Source: Trebonia sp963777905
Lineage (GTDB): Bacteria > Actinomycetota > Actinomycetes > Streptosporangiales > Streptosporangiaceae
Assembly: GCA_963777905.1 (NCBI GenBank)
Contig: CAVZSM010000030.1
Span: 1-64,000 of the forward strand
Direction: 5' to 3'
Length of the DNA: 64,000 nucleotides
This document shows positions 1-8,506 of the stretch, in pieces. Each line of letters opens with the position of its first letter. The first letter of the stretch is position 1. Below the pieces are notes generated by a model. It ran no database searches. It saw only the letters and a program-made list of their open reading frames with translations, and had not been told where the DNA came from. A program made the translations under genes and the position numbers.

Positions 1-33
1 GACTTCGGAATGCACCCCGAACGGCATCCTGAT

Positions 34-516
34 CACCTCGTTTCTTCATGGCCGGGTGCGGTATGCCGCCGCACGGCCTTCTGGATCTCGGATAGGACGA
101 CTATGGATAGCGCCACGGCCAGGCAGATCAGCCACTGCCGGACATCCAGGCTGGTGGTCTTGAGGAGCGCCTGGAGCGATCACGAACTTGGAGTCGGAGA
201 ACGTATCGAGGCTGAACGCCGTCCGCCGTGCGTCTCTGGTCTCGATCGAGAAGAGCAGGGCGTACAACGAGGACGTGACGACACCCATGGTGTGCGCGAT
301 CGCCTGCGTGTGCGCCTGCTCGGCCCAGATGATGACCCCGAGCGTGCCGGCCCCCGTGATCAGCCCGACGGAAATAAGCCAGACGAACAGGGGCCGGGTC
401 AAGATGGGCTGGTCGGGCTGGCGGGGCTCGCGCTCCATCAGGCCCGCGGCGGGTCGTCCGTAGCCCAGCCCTACCGCCTGGAACAGCAGGGTGGTGAAGT
501 TCATCCACAGCGTGTG
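34..516 (-). pseudogene. C-terminal remnant of a P-type cation ATPase
   Basis: Reading leftwards from about 516, the frame gives LWMNFTTLLFQAVGLGYG, then two hydrophobic helices and SLDTFSDSKFVIA, which is the last membrane portion of CtpF/PMA1-type P-type ATPases. Near position 180 the homology jumps to another frame, giving LLKTTSLDVRQWLICLAV and ending at a TGA near 34. About 25 residues expected between the two parts are missing, so a deletion both shortened and frameshifted the tail. The phosphorylation, nucleotide and actuator domains are absent upstream. It cannot pump ions. It resembles the C-terminal end of the intact ATPase at 3286-6021 and may be the tail of a lost paralogue. A perfect regulatory dyad at 646-663 still stands in front of it. 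Confidence 0.75.
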
Positions 517-884
517 TCCTCCATGTCCGCGCCATGCCTCACCTACGCGACCGGCGGCGGCACCTGACCGCCGACCGACCAGTCCCCGCCCCTGTCCGGG
601 ACCGGTCGCCTGCCCGATCCTGCTTGAGCGGTCACGTGAATGGCGTCACCCTGCCAGGGGTGAACTCCGGTCATTTCCTTTGGCCTGTCGGGCACGCGCA
701 AAAAGGCTCGGTGAACTCACCGACACGACCGGTACCCGTAATTCGATTACTGGACATCGTCCGTTCATGAATCGTTCGTAAATGCCGCAGGGTTCCGCGG
801 CTGCGGAGGCGCACAGCCCCCGCAGCGCGACGATGCGCGTGGTGAGGAGTCGCGGTACTTGGCTTTGCGTAAGTCGGCTCTGTC
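517..884. other. Intergenic stretch with no gene seen
   Basis: I see no credible coding sequence here. The open frames lack family resemblance and an actinobacterial codon pattern. The stretch contains dyad copy 1 (646-663). Together with the sites at 885-937 it forms the long control region between the ATPase remnant and the YfcC-type transporter. Confidence 0.55.
646..663. promoter_or_regulatory. 18-bp dyad box, copy 1 (TCACCC-N6-GGGTGA)
   Basis: TCACCC (646-651), spacer TGCCAG, GGGTGA (658-663): a perfect 6+6 dyad. It lies about 130 bp in front of the ATPase remnant (minus strand) and 400 bp before the yfcC-type gene. The same dyad recurs through the first 22 kb, so I read it as an operator or activator site. 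It has no T-tract and so does not look like a terminator. Confidence 0.75.
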
Positions 885-900
885 ACTGTGAAATCACAGT
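885..900. promoter_or_regulatory. Perfect inverted repeat ACTGTGA-AA-TCACAGT
   Basis: Two 7-bp arms are separated by AA, 20 bp before dyad box copy 2 and upstream of the YfcC-type gene. The arms resemble TGTGA/TCACA half-sites, but the 2-bp spacing does not fit a CRP/FNR site (6 bp). A different dimeric regulator such as a GntR-type protein is possible. Confidence 0.5.
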
Positions 901-919
901 CTTCGGAAGCAGGCAGGAA

Positions 920-937
920 TCACCCGTGAAAGGGTGA
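920..937. promoter_or_regulatory. 18-bp dyad box, copy 2, upstream of yfcC-type gene
   Basis: TCACCC (920-925), spacer GTGAAA, GGGTGA (932-937), perfect. It overlaps the furthest-upstream possible start codons of the transporter gene (934 and 937), which argues that translation really begins further down at 1063. The distance from the box to that start is 125 bp. Confidence 0.8.
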
Positions 938-1062
938 TGCTGCCCTGGCGCCATTCGAGCAGGCTGCAGGAGTCAAATTTCGCGATCCTCGCCTGGGGGT
1001 GCGCTCATGGTGCGGGCACTAAACGCCTGGCTGGCGATATCCGCGGACCGGCGGCGGGCATC

Positions 1063-2709
1063 GTGACGAGCGACACGCAGACCCGCCAGGACGACACGAC
1101 CGCCGAGCCCAAGCGCCGGTTCAAGTTCCCGACCGCGTTCACCGTGCTGTTTTTCGTGCTGGTGCTGGTCTGGATCTTGACGTTCATCATCAAGCCGGGC
1201 TCCTACTCCTATGTCAGTTGCGACGGAGGGTCGCCCAAGCCGGTCCCCGGGACGTTCGGCGCCGTCAAGGTCGACCTGTCCTTCCAGGAGCGGCTGTATG
1301 ACCTGTGGGTGTCGCCGGTCAACGGCCTGTATGGCGTGCGGACGCCGTCCGAGGTTGTCCCGGACCCCAGCCCCGAGCTCCTCAAGCAGGGGCAGGCGGC
1401 CTGCGGGACTGTGGCGGGAAAGCAGGTGCCCGCCGAGATCGTCACCGCGCCGGGGAACACAGGGCCGTACAACAGCGGGGATCTGGCTGGCGCGGTCCAG
1501 GTGTTCTTCTTCGTCCTGGCGATCGGCGCGTTCATCACCGTCACCATCAAGACCGGGGCGCTGGACGCGGGGATCGGGCGGGTCACCGACCGATTCCGCA
1601 AGCGCGGGCTGCTGCTGATCGTGATCTTGATGGTGATCTTCTCCGTCGGCGGGACCACCTACGGGATGGCCGAGGAGACGCTGGGGTTTTACGCGATCAT
1701 CCTGCCGGTCATCGTCGGCCTGGGTTACGACCGGCTGGTGGGGGTCGGGATCATCATGGTCGGCGCGGGGGTGGGGACGCTGGCCTCGACGGTGAATCCG
1801 TTCGCGACCGGGGTGGCCTCGGACGCCGCGGGCGTCGCGCTGGGGGACGGCATCGGGCTGCGGCTGATCATGTACGCCGTCTTTACCACTATCGCAGTTC
1901 TGTATGTGTTGCGGTATGCCCAGCGGGTCAAGGCCGATCCGGCCCGGTCGATGACTCCCGCCGTCGAAGGGGACGAGGCCCTGGCCAGTGCACCGGCCGG
2001 GCCCCCTGTGCCGATGACCGGCCGGCAGAAGACCGTGCTGTGGATCTTCGGACTGACGTTCGGCCTGATGATCTTCTCCGTTATCCCGTGGGGGGACTTC
2101 AGTTCCTCCCTGGAGCCGATCACGCTGGGCTGGTACTTCCCCGAACTGGCCGCGCTGTTCCTCGTCGGCGCGGTGCTGGTCGGGCTAGTCGGCGGGCTCG
2201 GCGAGGAAGGCATGGTCACCGGCATCATCTCCGGCGCCGGCGATTTCATCGGGGCCGCGCTGATCATCGCCGTGGCCCGCGGGGTGACCGTCATCATGAA
2301 CAACGCCGGGATCACCGACACGGTGCTGCACGCCCTGGAGGGCGCGGTCAGCGGGCTGTCGTCCGGGGCGTTCGCGGTGGTGATGTACCTGGTGAACATC
2401 CCGCTGGCCTTCCTGGTTCCGTCCTCCTCCGGGCACGCGACGCTGGCGATGCCGATCATGGCCCCGCTCGGCGACTTCGCCGGGGTGAGCCGCGCGATGG
2501 TCGTGACCGCGTACCAGTCCGCGTCCGGCTGGATGAACCTGTTCACCCCCACCTCGGCGATCGTGATGGGCGGGCTCGCGCTCAGCCGGGTCCGCTACGA
2601 CAGGTACCTGAAGTTCGTAGCGCCGCTGCTGGGCATCCTGCTGGTCCTCACCTGCCTGTTCATGCTCCTGGGCGTCGCCGTCCCCGCTCTGGGAGGGCCG
2701 GTGAAATAA
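1063..2709 (+). CDS. YfcC-family (AbgT/ArcD-like) membrane transporter
   Basis: About 548 residues from a GTG at 1063. The open frame extends to 934, but that part covers the regulatory dyad and is not hydrophobic. After a charged N-terminus the protein has about a dozen membrane segments. The conserved C-terminal half includes NNAGITDTVLHALE, VPSSSGHATLAMP and SASGWMNLFTPTSA, as in YfcC carriers, which are annotated as arginine/ornithine antiporter-like or C4-dicarboxylate/peptide uptake carriers. The substrate cannot be read from sequence. A small lipoprotein gene starts directly after its stop codon. Carbamate kinase nearby would suit an arginine/ornithine exchange role, but that is inference. 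The dyad box 125 bp upstream suggests it belongs to the regulon described in the findings. Confidence 0.8.
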   Translation: MTSDTQTRQDDTTAEPKRRFKFPTAFTVLFFVLVLVWILTFIIKPGSYSYVSCDGGSPKPVPGTFGAVKVDLSFQERLYDLWVSPVNGLYGVRTPSEVVPDPSPELLKQGQAACGTVAGKQVPAEIVTAPGNTGPYNSGDLAGAVQVFFFVLAIGAFITVTIKTGALDAGIGRVTDRFRKRGLLLIVILMVIFSVGGTTYGMAEETLGFYAIILPVIVGLGYDRLVGVGIIMVGAGVGTLASTVNPFATGVASDAAGVALGDGIGLRLIMYAVFTTIAVLYVLRYAQRVKADPARSMTPAVEGDEALASAPAGPPVPMTGRQKTVLWIFGLTFGLMIFSVIPWGDFSSSLEPITLGWYFPELAALFLVGAVLVGLVGGLGEEGMVTGIISGAGDFIGAALIIAVARGVTVIMNNAGITDTVLHALEGAVSGLSSGAFAVVMYLVNIPLAFLVPSSSGHATLAMPIMAPLGDFAGVSRAMVVTAYQSASGWMNLFTPTSAIVMGGLALSRVRYDRYLKFVAPLLGILLVLTCLFMLLGVAVPALGGPVK

Positions 2710-3051
2710 ATGAGCACCACATACTCCCCATGCTCCCCAGGCCGGCCGCCTCTCCGGCTCCGCCGGCCTGGCCGGATCCTCCTGGCCGTCGCCGGCCTCG
2801 CGACGGTCCTGCTTGCCAGCGCCTGCGACACGGCCCAGCAGGTGCCATGGGCCACCTACAACTCCCAGCTCCAGCAGCAGATCGACGCCGCCACGGCCAC
2901 CCGCGGCTGCGCCGCGCTACAGGCCTTCCTCGCGGCCGCCAAGGCGACCAGCAGTGCGCACGAGAAGGCCACGGGATTCCCCAACGACTCCCTCGTCGCC
3001 TACATCCAGGCCAGCCAGCACGAGGCGGGCTGCCCGTCGGCAAGCGGCTGA
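2710..3051 (+). CDS. Small predicted lipoprotein
   Basis: 113 residues. A basic N-terminus (RLRRPGR) is followed by a hydrophobic stretch and the lipobox-like LLASAC, with the lipidated Cys near residue 39. The remaining 75 residues are Gln/Ala/Thr rich with two further Cys (RGCAAL and EAGCPS) that could pair. The ATG follows the transporter stop with no gap (TAA then ATG), so the two are almost certainly co-transcribed and translationally coupled. I do not recognise the family. A role as a membrane-anchored accessory of the transporter is a guess from position only. Confidence 0.65.
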   Translation: MSTTYSPCSPGRPPLRLRRPGRILLAVAGLATVLLASACDTAQQVPWATYNSQLQQQIDAATATRGCAALQAFLAAAKATSSAHEKATGFPNDSLVAYIQASQHEAGCPSASG

Positions 3052-3285
3052 CCGAAGGCAAGTATCCCTGAGGACGTCTGGCGAAAGGAGCCGGAGCCTG
3101 CGCCTCGGTGTTGATAAAGAGCTGCGCGGAGGTGCCGCAAATCCGCTTTCCCTGAGTTCTTCGACGGATGGTATCTGGTGTGGGTCTACTTCAGGCTTCG
3201 TCGCCACGATTTCGTCGAGGAGCTCGCTTTCGGCAGCCCTTCCAGGACTACTTTCCATTCCTTAGGTGAAAGGCAGCTTTTGTCG

Positions 3286-6021
3286 TCATGCCACGCTCCT
3301 TTGCCCATCGCGCTGGCGTCGCAGCTGGAGGATCTTGTCCACCGCAACGACGGCGGGAGCCAGGAGGGACAGGGCGAGCACGATGATCCACTCGCGTCCG
3401 GTGAGGGAGGTGGTGTCCAGCAGGCGCTGGAGCATGTTGAGTTCGACGGCGGCCCAGGTGAGGATCCAGCCGAGGATGATCCAGCCGAGGTAGGGGAACA
3501 CCGGGGAGGACCACGGCGCCTGGCGTTCGCGGCGCATGACCAGGCCGATGTTGACCGCGCTGAACGAGACGATGGCGAAGGCCATGGTCATGTTGACCGA
3601 GGCGTGGGTCGTGGAGGGCTTGCCGGGACCCCACTCGAGCACGCACAGCGCGGTGGCAGCGACCACGAACCCGAAGATGAACCAGCGGATGATCCAAGGG
3701 GTGGTGACGATCTTGGTGCCGGGCTTGCGCGGCGGCCGCTGCATCACGCCGGGGTCGGGGACGTCGACGATGAATCCGATGACCACGGTGATGACGACGA
3801 AGAACTTGCAGAACAGCAGCTGCAGCGGGAACAGGGCCACGCCGCCGTTGATGTTCAAGATGGTGGCGTAGACCATCAGCTGCAGGACCGAGGACAAGAT
3901 GGTCAGCTGCATCCGGATGTAGGTGGAGATCCGCCGGTAGATGTCGCGGCCGAGGTCGACGGCGCGGACCAGGGTGGCGAAGTTGTCGTCGGTCAGCACG
4001 ATCTTGGCGGCCTGCTTGGTGACTTCTGAGCCGCTGCCCATGGCCACGCCAATGTCGGCCTGCTTGAGGGCGGCGGCGTCGTTGACCGCGTCGCCTGTCA
4101 TCGCGACGACCTCGCCGTCTTGCTGCATGAGCTTGGCCAGGCGAAGCTTGTCTTCAGGGGCGACCCGGCCGAAGACGTGCAGCTGGGGCAGCCGCTCGAT
4201 CACCTCGTCATCGGTCAGGTGCTGCAGCTCGGTGCCGGTGATGACGCCGGGCCCGAGGCCGAGTTCGTCGGCGATGGCACGGGCGGTGATGGTGTGGTCG
4301 CCGGTGATCATCCGGACGTCGACCCCGGCGCCGAGCGCGGCGTGGACCGCGTCCCTGGCCTCGGTGCGCAGCGGGTCCACGATCCCCACCAGCGCGACAA
4401 AGACCAGGTCCGTGACGGCGGCCATCGGGTCTGCGAGCGCCGCGGTCATCGTCGCGTCATCCATGTCCTTGGCGGCGAACGCGAGGACCCGCAGCCCGCG
4501 CTCGGACAGCTTGCGGTTGGCGGCCAGGAGCTCGTCCCGGACGGTGCCGATCGGCACCTGCTGGCCATGCCACAGGGCCCGGTCGCAGCGGTCCAGGACC
4601 ACATCCGGGGCGCCTTTGACGGTGACCAGGTGCGGTTGCTGGACGATCGGGCCGACCAGCCAGTCCGGGCGGTCGTGGAAGGTGGCCATGAACTTGTACT
4701 CGGAATCGAACGGCACCTCGGCCCGGCGGGGCAGGGCTTCGCGGGTCTCCCCGGCGTCCACGCCCATCTTCGCGGCCAGCACCACGAACGCCGCCTCGGT
4801 CGGGTCGCCGATGACCGACTCGTCGTCGCCGACGGTGGCGTCGGTGCACAGCACCAGGCCCAGGGCCAGGTTGCGGAAGTCCGGCGGCTGCGCCCCGGCC
4901 ACGCCCAGGATCGCGCCGGTCTTGGCGTAGCCGGGGCCTTCGATCTTGAACCAGTCGCCGCCGCCCAGCATCTGCGTCGCGGTCATCGCGTTCATCGTCA
5001 GGGTGCCGGTCTTGTCGCTGTTGATGACGGTTGTGCCGCCCAGGGTCTCCACGTCGCTCAGCGACTTGACCACTGCCTTGTGCTCGGCCAGCCGCCGCGC
5101 CCCCGACGACAGCATGGCCTGTACGAACGTGGGCAGGCCGGTCGGGATGGACGCGATCGCGGTCGAGATGCACAACAGCACCAGGGTGGTGGTGTCCTGG
5201 CCGCGGACCAGGCCGAAGATGGCGATTATCAGCACGGCCGCGAAGGCGATCGTGCCGAACACCTTGGTCATGCCGTCGAGCTCGCGCTGCAGCGGCGACT
5301 GGGTGCGCTGGGTGGCATTGACCATCCCGGCGATCTTGCCCATCTCGGTCGCGCTGCCGGTGGCGGTCACCACGATCGTCGCGGTGCCCCGGGTGACCTG
5401 GGTGTTCTGGAAGACCAGGTTGGTCCGGTCGCCCAGGGCGACCTCGCCGCCGGGCAGCGTGCTCGCGTCCTTAGGTATCGGCGCGCTCTCGCCGGTTAGC
5501 GCGGCCTCTTGCACCTCCAGCGTGGCCGAGGACTCGATCCGCCCGTCCGCCGGAACCACGTCCCCGGCCTCCAGCAGCACGATGTCACCCGGCACCAGCC
5601 CGGTCGATTCGATCTCGGCGACCTGGCCGGAGCGCCGCACCCGGGCGTGCGGCACCTGCAGCTTGGCCAGCGCTTCCACGCTGGCCCGGGCCTTCAGCTC
5701 CTGGTTGGTGCCCATCACCACGTTGAACGTCACCAGCCCCAGCACGACCAGGGCGGTCGGGATCTGGACGATCGCGAAGCTCGCCGCGACCACGAGCAGC
5801 AGCATGATGTTCATCGGGTTGACCAGCTGGCCCCGGCCCACCACCCACACGCTCGGCGGCGGCTCGGTCGCCAGCTCGTTCGGCCCGTATTCAGCCAGTC
5901 GCCGCTCCGCTTCCCCGGCGTCCAGCCCCCGATCCGGGTGAACACCCATCTGCCCCGCCGCGGCTTCTGGCGACAGGGCGTACCAGGCCAGGTTCTCGGC
6001 GGGTTGCTGCAAAGTGGTCAT
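3286..6021 (-). CDS. P-type cation-transporting ATPase (CtpF/PMA1-like)
   Basis: 911 residues, full length for the family. The N-terminal cation ATPase domain (about 20-85) is followed by the actuator loop with LTGES (about 175-179), the phosphorylation site DKTGT (336-340), the nucleotide domain with KGAPD and MITGD, the hinge TGDAVNDAAALK, and a C-terminal bundle of about six helices. The M4 motif reads IPTGLP rather than the IPEGLP of calcium pumps or PVGLP of proton pumps, so the ion is uncertain. GAGGAG lies 7 bp before the ATG. It is the last gene of a minus-strand run (carbamate kinase, permease, ATPase) with a 48-bp gap to the permease, and is probably controlled from the dyad at 8488. 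It acts in the plasma membrane, exporting or exchanging cations at the cost of ATP. Confidence 0.92.
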   Translation of the reverse strand: MTTLQQPAENLAWYALSPEAAAGQMGVHPDRGLDAGEAERRLAEYGPNELATEPPPSVWVVGRGQLVNPMNIMLLLVVAASFAIVQIPTALVVLGLVTFNVVMGTNQELKARASVEALAKLQVPHARVRRSGQVAEIESTGLVPGDIVLLEAGDVVPADGRIESSATLEVQEAALTGESAPIPKDASTLPGGEVALGDRTNLVFQNTQVTRGTATIVVTATGSATEMGKIAGMVNATQRTQSPLQRELDGMTKVFGTIAFAAVLIIAIFGLVRGQDTTTLVLLCISTAIASIPTGLPTFVQAMLSSGARRLAEHKAVVKSLSDVETLGGTTVINSDKTGTLTMNAMTATQMLGGGDWFKIEGPGYAKTGAILGVAGAQPPDFRNLALGLVLCTDATVGDDESVIGDPTEAAFVVLAAKMGVDAGETREALPRRAEVPFDSEYKFMATFHDRPDWLVGPIVQQPHLVTVKGAPDVVLDRCDRALWHGQQVPIGTVRDELLAANRKLSERGLRVLAFAAKDMDDATMTAALADPMAAVTDLVFVALVGIVDPLRTEARDAVHAALGAGVDVRMITGDHTITARAIADELGLGPGVITGTELQHLTDDEVIERLPQLHVFGRVAPEDKLRLAKLMQQDGEVVAMTGDAVNDAAALKQADIGVAMGSGSEVTKQAAKIVLTDDNFATLVRAVDLGRDIYRRISTYIRMQLTILSSVLQLMVYATILNINGGVALFPLQLLFCKFFVVITVVIGFIVDVPDPGVMQRPPRKPGTKIVTTPWIIRWFIFGFVVAATALCVLEWGPGKPSTTHASVNMTMAFAIVSFSAVNIGLVMRRERQAPWSSPVFPYLGWIILGWILTWAAVELNMLQRLLDTTSLTGREWIIVLALSLLAPAVVAVDKILQLRRQRDGQRSVA

Positions 6022-6069
6022 CTGAGCTCCTCGGGACGGTTGCGGCTTACCCGCGCCGCAGCGGCTGGC

Positions 6070-7404
6070 CTAGTGCACGAGCTGGGCATTTTTCGTCCTG
6101 GTGTCGCGGAAGTGTTTCCATCCGTAATCCAGGGCCACGCTCAGCAGCAAGATGCCCGCCAGGGTGACGATCGAGGCGGGCTCGTGGATCAGAGTGGTGA
6201 ACACGAACGTCACGAAGACAGCGCCGGCCGCCACGATCGCCAGGACGAGCATCAGGAGGTTCGCGCCGGTCTCGGAGCGGATCCGCAGGTGCGCCGCGGT
6301 GATCATGGTGAAGATCACCAGGGCCACCGCGCTGCCGATCGACGCGATCGAGTCCAGATTGAACACCACGGCCAGGACCAGGCACACCGCCGCCTGGATC
6401 AGCAGCCCGTTCGAGGCCCGCCCGCCGGCCTTGCGCGCCATCAGCGGCGGGAACTGCCCTGTCTCCGCGAGCCGCTCGGACAGCCCCTGGGCCGGGTACA
6501 GCCCGGCGTTGGTGGCCCCGGCGGTGGCGAACAGCGCGGTGACAGTCATCAGCCAGTAGCCCGCCCGGCCCAGCGTCGGCTCGGCGGCCACCGCGATCGC
6601 GGTCCCCCCGGAGGAGATCACCTTGTCCACCGTCAGCGTGCCGAACACGCCCAGCGCGATGGCCACGTAGATGACCGTCGCGATCCCCAACGCCAGGAAC
6701 ATCGCCTTGGGCAGCTGACGGGCCGGCTTGGCCAGGTCCTTGGCGGTGAAGGTGATGATGCCGAAGCCCAGGAAGGCGAAGAAGGTCAGCGCCACTGACG
6801 AGATGATGTCCCGCGCCGACGGGTACCCCGAGAACGCCAGCAGCGACGGGTGAATGTTTACCAGCGTAACCACCGAGAAAAAGGCCAGGATCCCCAGCAC
6901 CACGTAGACGATCACGGTCTGCGCCTCGGCGACCAGCCCGGACCCGGCGATGTTCACCGCGGTCATCACCACGATGATCAGCGCCGCGAAGACCTTGATC
7001 CAGGCGGCGTTCTCCCCGGCGAACGTCGAGGTGGCGTAGCTGCCGAACGAGACCGCCACCATCGCGGTCACGATGGCGTTGGCCAGATAGGTCAGCCACG
7101 CGGTGACCCCGGTGAAGTGGCCGTTGCCGGTCGCTTTCGCCACGTACTCCAGCAGCCCACCGGCCGACGGGTACCGGGCACCCAGCTTCGCGAACGAGTA
7201 CCCCTGCAGTCCCGCGACGACCCCGGCGATCAGGAACGACAGCCACACCGCCGCCCCGGCAACCTCCCCGGCCGCGCCCAGCAGCGCGAAGATCCCCGCA
7301 CCGACCATCGCCCCGACACCGATGAACGCGGCCTGGCGTACCGTCAGGAACTTCTTATCGGCTGGTTCTGCCGGTGACGGTCCGGTTACTTCGCTCGTTT
7401 CCAT
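6070..7404 (-). CDS. APC-family amino acid permease
   Basis: 444 residues with about 12 membrane helices. The first helix carries the APC signature (GVGAMVGAGIFALLG). FFAFLGFGIITFTAKDL in the middle matches the conserved helix of APC-family amino acid/cation symporters. The start chosen is the ATG at 7404, preceded by GGAGGGGG at good spacing. The open frame runs 89 codons further upstream, but that part overlaps the carbamate kinase gene. The gene begins 17 bp after the carbamate kinase stop, so it is in the same operon. Together they suggest uptake of an amino acid such as arginine or citrulline coupled to carbamoyl-phosphate-derived ATP, but no arginine deiminase or ornithine transcarbamylase gene is in the window. 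Confidence 0.87.
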   Translation of the reverse strand: METSEVTGPSPAEPADKKFLTVRQAAFIGVGAMVGAGIFALLGAAGEVAGAAVWLSFLIAGVVAGLQGYSFAKLGARYPSAGGLLEYVAKATGNGHFTGVTAWLTYLANAIVTAMVAVSFGSYATSTFAGENAAWIKVFAALIIVVMTAVNIAGSGLVAEAQTVIVYVVLGILAFFSVVTLVNIHPSLLAFSGYPSARDIISSVALTFFAFLGFGIITFTAKDLAKPARQLPKAMFLALGIATVIYVAIALGVFGTLTVDKVISSGGTAIAVAAEPTLGRAGYWLMTVTALFATAGATNAGLYPAQGLSERLAETGQFPPLMARKAGGRASNGLLIQAAVCLVLAVVFNLDSIASIGSAVALVIFTMITAAHLRIRSETGANLLMLVLAIVAAGAVFVTFVFTTLIHEPASIVTLAGILLLSVALDYGWKHFRDTRTKNAQLVH

Positions 7405-7421
7405 CTGTGCGGCGCCCCCTC

Positions 7422-8378
7422 CTACTGTGGCGCCAAGGAGCCAGGCACGGCTCCCGTATGTGCACGGTGCGTGACCACGTTCGTGCCGGCTGTCCCCGCG
7501 ATGATCCCGGCGATGTCGGCCAGCGAGCCGATCGCCGCGCGCCCGCCGGTCTTGGCCACGAAACGAGCCGCGGCCTCGACCTTCGGGCCCATCGACCCGG
7601 CCGCGAACTGATAGCCGGCCAGTTCCCCGGGCGTCACCCGGTCTAGCCTCCGCTGCCGCGGCGTGCCCCACTCGAGGTAAACGCCGTCCACATCGGTGGC
7701 CATGACCAACAGGTCCGCGTGCACGTCCTCGGCAAGCAGTTCGCTGGCCAGGTCCTTGTCGATGACCGCTTCGACGCCCCGCAGAGCACCGGGAGCTGAC
7801 GACGGGTTCACGGTCGGGATGCCCCCGCCCCCTGCGCAGATGACCACGGCTCCCCGCTCCAGCAGCCAGGTAATCGGCTGGATCTCCAGGATCTGCCGCG
7901 GCTCCGGCGAGGGCACCACCCGGCGCCAGGCCGACCCGTCCTGCCGGAACGTCCAGTCCTTCCCGGCCGCCAGCTTGTCAGCGGCGTCCTTCTCATAGAC
8001 CGGGCCGACGAACTTGGTCGGATGTGCGAACGCCGGGTCGGCCGGATCGACCGTGATCATCGTGAGCAGTGTGGCCACCTGATGCTCCGGCGGCAGCAGG
8101 CTCCGCAGTTCCTCCTGGATCAGATAGCCGATCATGCCCTGAGTGCCCGCGTCCAGCACGTCCAGCGGATACGGCTCGGCACCGGCGTACGCCTCGGCCT
8201 GCAGCGACAGCAGGCCGACCTGCGGGCCGTTGCCGTGCACGACCACGATGCTGTGCCCGGCAGCCAGCGGGGCGATCGCCTCCGCCGCGATCTTGATGTT
8301 CCGCCGCTGGACTTCGGTGGTCATCGGATCACCGCGCCTTAGCAGCGCATTACCGCCCAGCGCGATCACGATCCTCAT
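7422..8378 (-). CDS. arcC: Carbamate kinase
   Basis: 318 residues, close to the usual 310. The N-terminus MRIVIALGGNALLRRGD is diagnostic of carbamate kinase, as are VHGNGPQVGLL, AGGGGIPTV, the DKDLASELLA segment and GSMGPKVEAA near the C-terminus. The enzyme converts carbamoyl phosphate and ADP to ATP, carbon dioxide and ammonia, usually as the last step of arginine or allantoin/agmatine fermentation. The ATG at 8378 has GAGGAGG 5-6 bp upstream; the longer open frame lacks this. It is the first gene of the operon with the permease and the P-type ATPase, and the dyad box at 8488-8505 lies 109 bp upstream, so it is likely the operon promoter gene. Confidence 0.93.
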   Translation of the reverse strand: MRIVIALGGNALLRRGDPMTTEVQRRNIKIAAEAIAPLAAGHSIVVVHGNGPQVGLLSLQAEAYAGAEPYPLDVLDAGTQGMIGYLIQEELRSLLPPEHQVATLLTMITVDPADPAFAHPTKFVGPVYEKDAADKLAAGKDWTFRQDGSAWRRVVPSPEPRQILEIQPITWLLERGAVVICAGGGGIPTVNPSSAPGALRGVEAVIDKDLASELLAEDVHADLLVMATDVDGVYLEWGTPRQRRLDRVTPGELAGYQFAAGSMGPKVEAAARFVAKTGGRAAIGSLADIAGIIAGTAGTNVVTHRAHTGAVPGSLAPQ

Positions 8379-8380
8379 AA

Positions 8381-8413
8381 CCAGCCTCCTCGCTCGGGTG
8401 ATCTGGCCGAGTC
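8381..8413. repeat. Segment shared with 15946-15977 (arcC ribosome-binding region)
   Basis: This stretch includes the arcC Shine-Dalgarno complement (CCTCCTC). It is repeated almost exactly at 15946-15977, where it follows the stop of the second LAL gene and has no arcC next to it. The two copies differ by one missing G and one substitution. This suggests a LAL-arcC junction was duplicated. Confidence 0.65.
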
Positions 8414-8487
8414 GTCTGCCAGGGTGCGCGAGCGCTGACCGCTCGGGCCTGACTCCTTGATGTTCGCCGGGCGATCTGATGAGTTCG

Positions 8488-8505
8488 TCACCCAATCGAG
8501 GGTGA
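8488..8505. promoter_or_regulatory. 18-bp dyad box, copy 3, upstream of arcC operon
   Basis: TCACCC (8488-8493), spacer AATCGA, GGGTGA (8500-8505), perfect. It sits between the stop of LAL regulator 1 (8507) and arcC (8378), reading towards arcC, 109 bp before the start codon. Confidence 0.8.
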
Positions 8506-8506
8506 T

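Noticed and set aside
885..900. A CRP/FNR site
   Set aside because: Half-sites are separated by 2 bp rather than 6 bp.
1305..3071. A 588-codon plus-strand open frame overlapping the YfcC gene
   Set aside because: It is Arg/Gly-rich and is a frame shadow of the transporter; high GC removes stops.
4120..5499. A 459-codon open frame opposite the P-type ATPase
   Set aside because: Composition and position show it is the complement shadow of a well-conserved gene.
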